Origin: an uncultured Ruminococcus sp.
Lineage (GTDB): Bacteria; Bacillota; Clostridia; Oscillospirales; Ruminococcaceae
Assembly: GCA_900554975.1 (NCBI GenBank)
Contig: USJI01000015.1
Coordinates: 1-10,485, forward strand
Direction: 5' to 3'
DNA: 10,485 nucleotides
Under the pieces are notes generated by a model that had not been told where the DNA came from, ran no database searches, and saw only the letters and a list, made by a program, of their open reading frames with translations. Made by a program: the position numbers and the translations under genes. Shown here in pieces: positions 6,516-10,485 of the stretch; position 1 is the stretch's first letter; each line of letters begins with the position of its first letter.

Positions 6516-6719
6516 ATGGAACAAAAGAAGATAGACAGAATAAACTTTCTTGCAAGAAAATCACGCAAAGAGGAACTGTCCCCCGAAGAAAAAGCTGAAC
6601 AGGCGGCTTTAAGACAGGAATATCGTGACAGTTTCGTCAGAAGCCTTACTTCTCAGCTTGACAACACCTATATCGTTGAAAAGGACGGCTCAAAACACAA
6701 AGTTACCCGAAAAAATTAA
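6516..6719 (+). CDS. ynzC: YnzC family (DUF896) small protein
   Basis: A 67-residue charged helical protein matching the DUF896/YnzC family in pattern: an opening IDRINFLARKSR segment, the hallmark SPEEKAEQAALRQEYRDSF, then a short C-terminal part. The solved YnzC structure from B. subtilis is, as I recall, a helical hairpin; the family's function is poorly defined, with some members linked to SOS-induced cell-division control. The ATG at 6516 is the start; AGGAGG at 6498-6503 lies 12 bases upstream, slightly long. An in-frame ATG at 6474 is rejected because it lies within the -10 element. First gene of a three-gene operon. Confidence 0.88.
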   Translation: MEQKKIDRINFLARKSRKEELSPEEKAEQAALRQEYRDSFVRSLTSQLDNTYIVEKDGSKHKVTRKN

Positions 6720-6735
6720 AACGGAGGAGATACTT

Positions 6736-6996
6736 ATGAACAGCAGCAAAAAATCCAACATGATAAGAGCAATAATGTGTGCGGTCGTAATTGTGATAGT
6801 CATTCTCGGCTGGACAAAGATAATCCCGCAGATAGTCGGAATAATCGCTTCGTCACTTTTACTGTGCGTTGTTTCCGGCTGGAACGGCATTGAAAGCTAC
6901 AAGGAAGGCAGAAAGCATACAGCCATTTTTAATTTTATAATGGTCGGCATTCTTCTTTTCCTGCTTGCAGGACTTCTGATAATGAAACTGGTTTAA
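6736..6996 (+). CDS. Small three-helix membrane protein, unknown function
   Basis: An 86-residue protein with three likely membrane segments (about 9-25, 30-47 and 63-84) and a short charged loop SYKEGRKH between the second and third. The ATG at 6736 is preceded by GGAGGAG (6723-6729) with ideal spacing; the longer frame from 6625 overlaps the preceding gene and is discarded. It lies 16 bases after the YnzC gene and 10 bases before the antiporter gene. The shape recalls DUF3953-like small membrane proteins, but I cannot assign a family with confidence. A role as a partner of the antiporter is possible from position alone. Confidence 0.8.
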   Translation: MNSSKKSNMIRAIMCAVVIVIVILGWTKIIPQIVGIIASSLLLCVVSGWNGIESYKEGRKHTAIFNFIMVGILLFLLAGLLIMKLV

Positions 6997-7006
6997 GGAG
7001 GTACAA

Positions 7007-8620
7007 ATGGCTCTTGCTCTGCTGATTTCCTCAATTGTAATTATAATCTGTGTTCTTTTCAACAGAGTATCAAACAAAATAGGAATTCCGGTTCTGATAG
7101 CATTTATCGGTCTTGGAATGCTTTTCGGCTCAGACGGCATACTGAAGATACAGTTTGAAAATTACGGCTTTGCTGAGAAAATATGCTCCGTTGCCCTTAT
7201 CTTCATTATGTTTTACGGCGGTTTCGGTACAAACTGGAAAGAAGCACGTCCTGTTGCAGCCAAATCTATTGTTCTTTCGACACTAGGCGTTGCGGCAACT
7301 GCCGGTCTTACTGGAATTTTCTGCTATTACATTCTGCATTTTCCTTTCCTTGAAAGTATGCTTGTCGGCTCAGTAATAAGTTCTACTGACGCTGCTTCCG
7401 TATTTTCAATACTGCGTTCAAAAAAGCTTGGTCTTAAAGAAAACACTGCTTCGCTCCTTGAAATAGAAAGCGGAAGCAATGACCCATGCTCATATATGCT
7501 TACTGCTATAATGCTTTCTCTGATACAGGGAAAGGCAAGTGGTATTCAGACAGCCTATCTGATTTTTGCACAATTTGCCTATGGGCTTGCTCTGGGATTT
7601 GCAATTGCTTTTGCCGCAAAATTTTTCCTGAGAAAATTCCGCTTTACCACAGAGGGATTCGATGCCGCTTTTGTACTGGCAATTGCGGTTCTGGCATACG
7701 CTCTGCCGTCACTTATTGACGGAAACGGATATCTGAGCACATACATTGTCGGAATAATTCTCGGAAACTCGGACATAAAGAACAAAAAATCAATGGTTCA
7801 CTTCTTTGACGGAGTAACCGGACTTATGCAGATGCTCATATTCTTCCTTCTGGGACTTCTGTCATCTCCGTCGGCACTTCCGTCAGTTTTCCCTCAGGCT
7901 CTTGCAATATCGCTGTTTATGATTATCATTGCAAGACCGCTTGTAATTTTCGGAATCCTTTCCCCTATGAAATGCAGTATACGTCAGCAGCTCCTTGTTT
8001 CATGGTCGGGACTTCGTGGTGCGGCATCAATTGTTTTCGCTATAATGGCAGTGGTATCAGTAAACACACTGAAAAACGACATTTTCCATATAGTGTTCTG
8101 CATAGTCCTTATTTCAATAACTGTTCAGGGTTCGCTGATTCCTTTTATGGCAAAGGTTTTCGGAATGACGGACGACAATTCAGATGTCCTCAAAACCTTC
8201 AATGACTATGTTGAGGAACTTGATGTACAGTTCATAAAGCTTACCATTCAGGGCGACCACCCATGGAAAAACAAAAAGATAAGAGAACTTTCCATTCCAT
8301 GGGACCTCCTTTTCGTTCTTATAATAAGGGGGGATAAGAGCATAATCCCTAACGGAAAAACCACAATAAAAGACGGCGACATCGTTGTGGTAAGTGCTCC
8401 GGAATATCGTGGAACAGGCGATATTCAGTTTATGGAGTACAGGATAAATCATTCCAGCGGCTGGATAGGCAAGAACATTTCGGACTTTGCCGCTGTTTCA
8501 AAAAATCTTGTAATACTTATAAAAAGAGGGCAGGACGTTGTTATTCCAAGAGGCCCGACGGCTATCATGGAAGATGATGTGCTGGTTCTTCACGCACCGG
8601 AAAAAATCAAAACCGTTTAA
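7007..8620 (+). CDS. CPA1-type K+(Na+)/H+ antiporter with two C-terminal RCK_C-like domains
   Basis: A 537-residue membrane protein of the monovalent cation:proton antiporter family, NhaP2/CvrA-like, which exchanges K+ or Na+ for protons across the cytoplasmic membrane. About residues 1-385 are hydrophobic helices. Diagnostic motifs are SSTDAASVF (125-133, Thr127-Asp128 in the unwound helix), ESGSNDP (154-160, with the Asn158-Asp159 pair) and SGLRGA (334-339). The cytoplasmic tail contains two similar TrkA_C/RCK_C-like units, about 409-465 and 475-531, each ending with IP.G...I..D..V..APE. There is no RCK_N nucleotide-binding domain. AAGGAGGT overlapping the stop of the small membrane protein gene gives a strong ribosome site 5 bases before the ATG. 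Ion preference cannot be read from the sequence. Confidence 0.92.
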   Translation: MALALLISSIVIIICVLFNRVSNKIGIPVLIAFIGLGMLFGSDGILKIQFENYGFAEKICSVALIFIMFYGGFGTNWKEARPVAAKSIVLSTLGVAATAGLTGIFCYYILHFPFLESMLVGSVISSTDAASVFSILRSKKLGLKENTASLLEIESGSNDPCSYMLTAIMLSLIQGKASGIQTAYLIFAQFAYGLALGFAIAFAAKFFLRKFRFTTEGFDAAFVLAIAVLAYALPSLIDGNGYLSTYIVGIILGNSDIKNKKSMVHFFDGVTGLMQMLIFFLLGLLSSPSALPSVFPQALAISLFMIIIARPLVIFGILSPMKCSIRQQLLVSWSGLRGAASIVFAIMAVVSVNTLKNDIFHIVFCIVLISITVQGSLIPFMAKVFGMTDDNSDVLKTFNDYVEELDVQFIKLTIQGDHPWKNKKIRELSIPWDLLFVLIIRGDKSIIPNGKTTIKDGDIVVVSAPEYRGTGDIQFMEYRINHSSGWIGKNISDFAAVSKNLVILIKRGQDVVIPRGPTAIMEDDVLVLHAPEKIKTV

Positions 8621-8947
8621 TAAAAACGGTGTATTCACCAAAAAAGCACCCGTATATTCGTCAATTTGCACAATTAAAAATAACGGCAAAATAACCAGTA
8701 TTTCATTTTAAAAACTTTGTGTTTTGTTCAAATTCTATTTTAAATGACTTATTTACGAGGTTTTTTTGTAAATCAAAGAAAAAATTAACGTTTTTTTGCG
8801 TTAATCTATTAAAAAAAATCTACATATCGTCAATTGACTTTACGGTGAAATTTGTGTTATAAATATTATATGAGAATGTAAACTTTATGTATTTATAAAA
8901 AATTTAAATTCAAAGTAAATAAATATGTTTGACTCAGGAGGATTATT
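8621..8947. other. AT-rich intergenic region, 327 bases
   Basis: No reading frame of note. Just after the antiporter stop, ACCGTTT/AAACGGT (about 8612-8630) and GGTG/CACC (8628-8639) give only weak hairpins with no U tract, so I see no convincing terminator. At 8784-8805 ATTAACG and CGTTAAT pair around a T-rich loop; the T run follows on the - strand, where no gene needs it. The right end holds the promoter and leader of the SCP-2 gene. Confidence 0.6.
8829..8863 (+). promoter_or_regulatory. Promoter of the SCP-2/PPTase operon with overlapping palindrome
   Basis: TTGACT (8834-8839) and TATAAA (8858-8863, preceded by TGT) are 18 bases apart. A perfect 10-bp palindrome, GTCAATTGAC (8829-8838), covers the -35 element and could be an operator. 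The leader is about 75 bases and ends in a strong CAGGAGG before the ATG at 8948. Confidence 0.5.
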
Positions 8948-9520
8948 ATGACTTTTCAGGAAATCGTTGACAAGGTTAAAAAGGAATTTGGCTCTGCTGA
9001 TGTAAGTAATTACGAAGATCATCTTGCTATTCAGATAAATATTACAGGCGAAGGCGAAGGTGCTTTCTACGTTGAAATCAAGGACGGTAATCTTGCTGTT
9101 GAACCTTATGACTATGCTGACAACAACGCTGTATTTACAGCCGCAGGAGATGACATTATCTCTCTGTTCTCAGGAAAGCTCAGTGAACAGGACGCTCTTG
9201 AATCAGGAAAACTCAATATTCAGGGCGATATGGCAAAGGCTTTCTCCATCCAGCCTGTTATTGACGGCAACAAGAAACCTTCCAGAACAAGAAGAGCTTC
9301 TTCCAAAGCAAAGGCTGTAAAGGAAGAAATTGAAAAGGAAGTTAAGAAAACAACTTCAGCAGTAAAGAGTGCTGCAAAACCAGCCGCTAAGACTACAAAG
9401 GCTGCCGCTAAAACTGCTGCTGCAAAAGCTGAATCAAAAGCTGCTGCAAAGACAGTCAAGTCATCAGCAACAAAAACAACAACAGGTAAAGCTGCAAAGT
9501 CACCCTCTAAAAAGGGCTAA
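8948..9520 (+). CDS. SCP-2-like lipid-carrier domain with Lys/Ala-rich histone-H1-like tail
   Basis: A 190-residue two-part protein. Residues 1-105 resemble a bacterial SCP-2 sterol-carrier domain, a small hydrophobic-cavity fold: AFYVEIKDGNLAVEP, a central DDIISLFSGKLS, then SGKLNIQGDMAKAFSI near its end, all typical of the family. Residues 107-190 are low-complexity and strongly basic, built from Ala, Lys, Thr and Ser (for example KAAAKTAAAKAESKAAAK), resembling the tails of histone H1-like bacterial proteins. Such tails may bind DNA, RNA, or acidic surfaces; here this is inference. GGAGG at 8937-8941 gives a strong start at 8948. There is no signal peptide, so it should be cytoplasmic. The phosphopantetheinyl transferase gene begins 3 bases after the stop, indicating one transcript. 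Confidence 0.82.
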   Translation: MTFQEIVDKVKKEFGSADVSNYEDHLAIQINITGEGEGAFYVEIKDGNLAVEPYDYADNNAVFTAAGDDIISLFSGKLSEQDALESGKLNIQGDMAKAFSIQPVIDGNKKPSRTRRASSKAKAVKEEIEKEVKKTTSAVKSAAKPAAKTTKAAAKTAAAKAESKAAAKTVKSSATKTTTGKAAKSPSKKG

Positions 9521-9523
9521 TAT

Positions 9524-10120
9524 ATGCTTTATTTTGTCAAAAGACCGTTTGCTTTGGACGGCAGTAAAGCACAGCACAGAAAAAAACTCCATGATGATAT
9601 TTACGGAGTGCTGAAAAGTGAACTGCCGGCTTATCACACAGATTTTGACAGCAATATAAGCTATAATGAATACGGAAAGCCGTATTTGAAAAACTCCGGT
9701 GTTTTCTTTAACATCAGCCATTGCATCGGTCTTGCTGTCTGTGGTATTGACAACTGTGAAATCGGCGTAGATGTAGAAAATATCAGAGAATTTCCCGAAA
9801 GAGTTTTGAAACGCTCATTTTCACAAAGAGAAGCTGAAGCGGTCATTTCCTCGGAATCTCCCGATGAAACCTTTTTCAGAGTCTGGACTTTAAAGGAAAG
9901 TTTTGTAAAAGCCGTTGGAATCGGTATTTCCTATCCGCTGAACACTGCTGAATTTCTGTTTGAAGGTTCTGCTATAAAGGCTGTCGGTTGCGACGGATTT
10001 TCATTTGTTCAGTTTGTGGTAAATGATGCATTTATATGCTCTGTCTGCTTAAAAAAACAGGTAAAGAATGAATTTAAAAAGATATATAGTGATAATGATT
10101 TTTTTACCTGCAACTATTAA
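9524..10120 (+). CDS. Sfp-type 4'-phosphopantetheinyl transferase
   Basis: A 198-residue member of the Sfp/AcpT superfamily. It would transfer the phosphopantetheine arm of coenzyme A to a serine on a carrier protein, converting apo-ACP or a peptide-synthetase carrier to the holo form. Family motifs in order: GKPYL (51-55), FNISHC (62-67), GVDVENIR (81-88) with Mg2+-binding Asp83 and Glu85, and FRVWTLKESFVKAVG (118-132) with Glu125 and Lys129. The length suits a compact Sfp-type enzyme. The start at 9524 has AAGGG about 10 bases upstream and lies 3 bases after the SCP-2 gene stop. No carrier-protein or synthetase gene is in the window, so the substrate may be the housekeeping ACP. The Lys/Phe-rich C-terminal end is variable in the family. 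Confidence 0.93.
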   Translation: MLYFVKRPFALDGSKAQHRKKLHDDIYGVLKSELPAYHTDFDSNISYNEYGKPYLKNSGVFFNISHCIGLAVCGIDNCEIGVDVENIREFPERVLKRSFSQREAEAVISSESPDETFFRVWTLKESFVKAVGIGISYPLNTAEFLFEGSAIKAVGCDGFSFVQFVVNDAFICSVCLKKQVKNEFKKIYSDNDFFTCNY

Positions 10121-10194
10121 TTCTGATATATTCATTGGTTCTTAACGGGCCTTTAATAACGCGAATAACAGTCGTGTATTGTGATCCCTCTCTC

Positions 10195-10222
10195 AGCACC
10201 GCAAAAGCGGTGCTACTTTTTT
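10195..10222 (+). terminator. Intrinsic terminator of the SCP-2/PPTase operon
   Basis: An 8-bp perfect GC-rich stem, AGCACCGC (10195-10202) with GCGGTGCT (10207-10214), around an AAAA loop, followed by ACTTTTTTG. It lies about 75 bases after the PPTase stop; the bases in between hold no gene I can see. Confidence 0.9.
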
Positions 10223-10237
10223 GTTTCTGAATACAGC

Positions 10238-10277
10238 AATGCCCGCAGGTTAAATTCCTGCGGGCATTTGTTTTTAT
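10238..10277. terminator. Hairpin between the two convergent operons
   Basis: A 12-bp stem, AATGCCCGCAGG (10238-10249) with CCTGCGGGCATT (10257-10268), around a 7-base loop. The T-rich tail (TGTTTTTATTT) is on the + strand. It adjoins the 3' end of the leftward gene at 10278 and may stop convergent transcripts from both sides, with the better polarity rightward. Confidence 0.8.
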
Positions 10278-10485
10278 TTATTCATTCGGCTGTTCTGTTT
10301 CTTCAGTTTTTACTTCTGAATTATCTTCCGGCTTTGCATCCGGTTCAATAACAGAAGGAGCCATTTCGCCTTTCATGAGTGCCGCAAAGTCCTTGTCATC
10401 AATCTTTTCATATTTCATAAGATACTTTGCAAGGAAATGGAGCTGATCAATGTGTTCTTTCAGAATATCAATACATTTCTGATAG
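10278..10485 (-). CDS. ftsH: C-terminal end of a probable FtsH (ATP-dependent zinc metalloprotease), truncated
   Basis: A leftward frame is open from the window edge to the TAA at 10280-10278, giving the last 68 residues. The segment CIDILKEHIDQLHFLAKYLM followed by KYEKIDDKDFAALMKGE fits the end of the FtsH M41 peptidase domain, where an A/C..IL..H...L..LA..L...E.I...EF pattern closes the fold. It then runs into an acidic, Glu/Pro/Thr-rich tail (KPEDNSEVKTEETEQPNE), also usual for FtsH. FtsH is a hexameric membrane AAA+ protease for quality control. The AAA+ and zinc-site motifs lie outside the window, so the assignment is based on this tail alone. Confidence 0.6.
   Translation of the reverse strand, partial: YQKCIDILKEHIDQLHFLAKYLMKYEKIDDKDFAALMKGEMAPSVIEPDAKPEDNSEVKTEETEQPNE

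Noticed and set aside
8784..8805. Stem ATTAACG/CGTTAAT around a T-rich loop
   Set aside because: Low GC stem; the T run follows only on the - strand, where there is no leftward gene to end. Probably chance in AT-rich DNA.
9220..9459. Leftward Ala/Phe/Val-rich frame opposite the basic tail of the SCP-2 protein
   Set aside because: It is the mirror of Ala/Lys/Thr codons in the tail, with no ribosome site or promoter.
9300..9510. Possible DNA tandem repeat in the Lys/Ala-rich coding stretch
   Set aside because: The amino acid composition is repetitive but the codons and spacing vary; no exact repeat unit is seen.

Overview
This window looks like chromosomal DNA from a low- to mid-GC Gram-positive anaerobe of the Clostridia, most probably a Ruminococcus-like member of the Oscillospiraceae. 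Pointers are the strong AGGAGG-type ribosome binding sites, a lipoteichoic-acid-synthase-type protein, a YnzC (DUF896) protein, a glycogen/maltodextrin-type GH13 enzyme, and short intergenic regions with sigma-A-like promoters and intrinsic terminators. The genus is an inference from protein style, not a database result. I see no rRNA, tRNA, CRISPR array, phage or insertion-sequence genes.

Layout, left to right. (1) Rightward pair at 1-2143: the 3' end of an HD-domain phosphohydrolase, then a cytoplasmic GH13 alpha-amylase-family enzyme that carries a DUF1653 domain at its C terminus, closed by a strong hairpin terminator. (2) Leftward at 2201-2329: a 42-residue Asn/Gln-rich microprotein with its own ribosome binding site and a structured leader, sharing the terminator. 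(3) Leftward at 2508-4793: an LtaS-type sulfatase-fold membrane protein, then a FlK-type hotdog thioesterase, with a strong hairpin between them. (4) A 250-base gap with a leftward promoter for the LtaS-type gene and a candidate rightward short RNA ending in a hairpin. (5) Leftward operon at 5044-6363: an SDR reductase (FabG/YmfI-like) coupled to an HD-domain 5'-nucleotidase of the YfbR/HDDC2 type. (6) Rightward operon at 6516-8620: YnzC/DUF896 protein, small three-helix membrane protein, and a CPA1-type cation/proton antiporter with two tandem RCK_C-like domains. (7) Rightward operon at 8948-10120: an SCP-2-like domain fused to a lysine/alanine-rich histone-H1-like tail, then a Sfp-type 4'-phosphopantetheinyl transferase. 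(8) Leftward at 10278-10485: the C-terminal end of a gene that resembles FtsH.

Most genes are housekeeping or metabolic. The less ordinary elements are the GH13-DUF1653 fusion, the SCP-2/histone-like fusion next to a phosphopantetheinyl transferase, the duplicated RCK_C domain, the N/Q-rich microprotein with its interlocking leader repeats, and the possible short RNA at about 4941-5041. I do not see a clear multi-gene undescribed system such as a defence island or a biosynthetic cluster.
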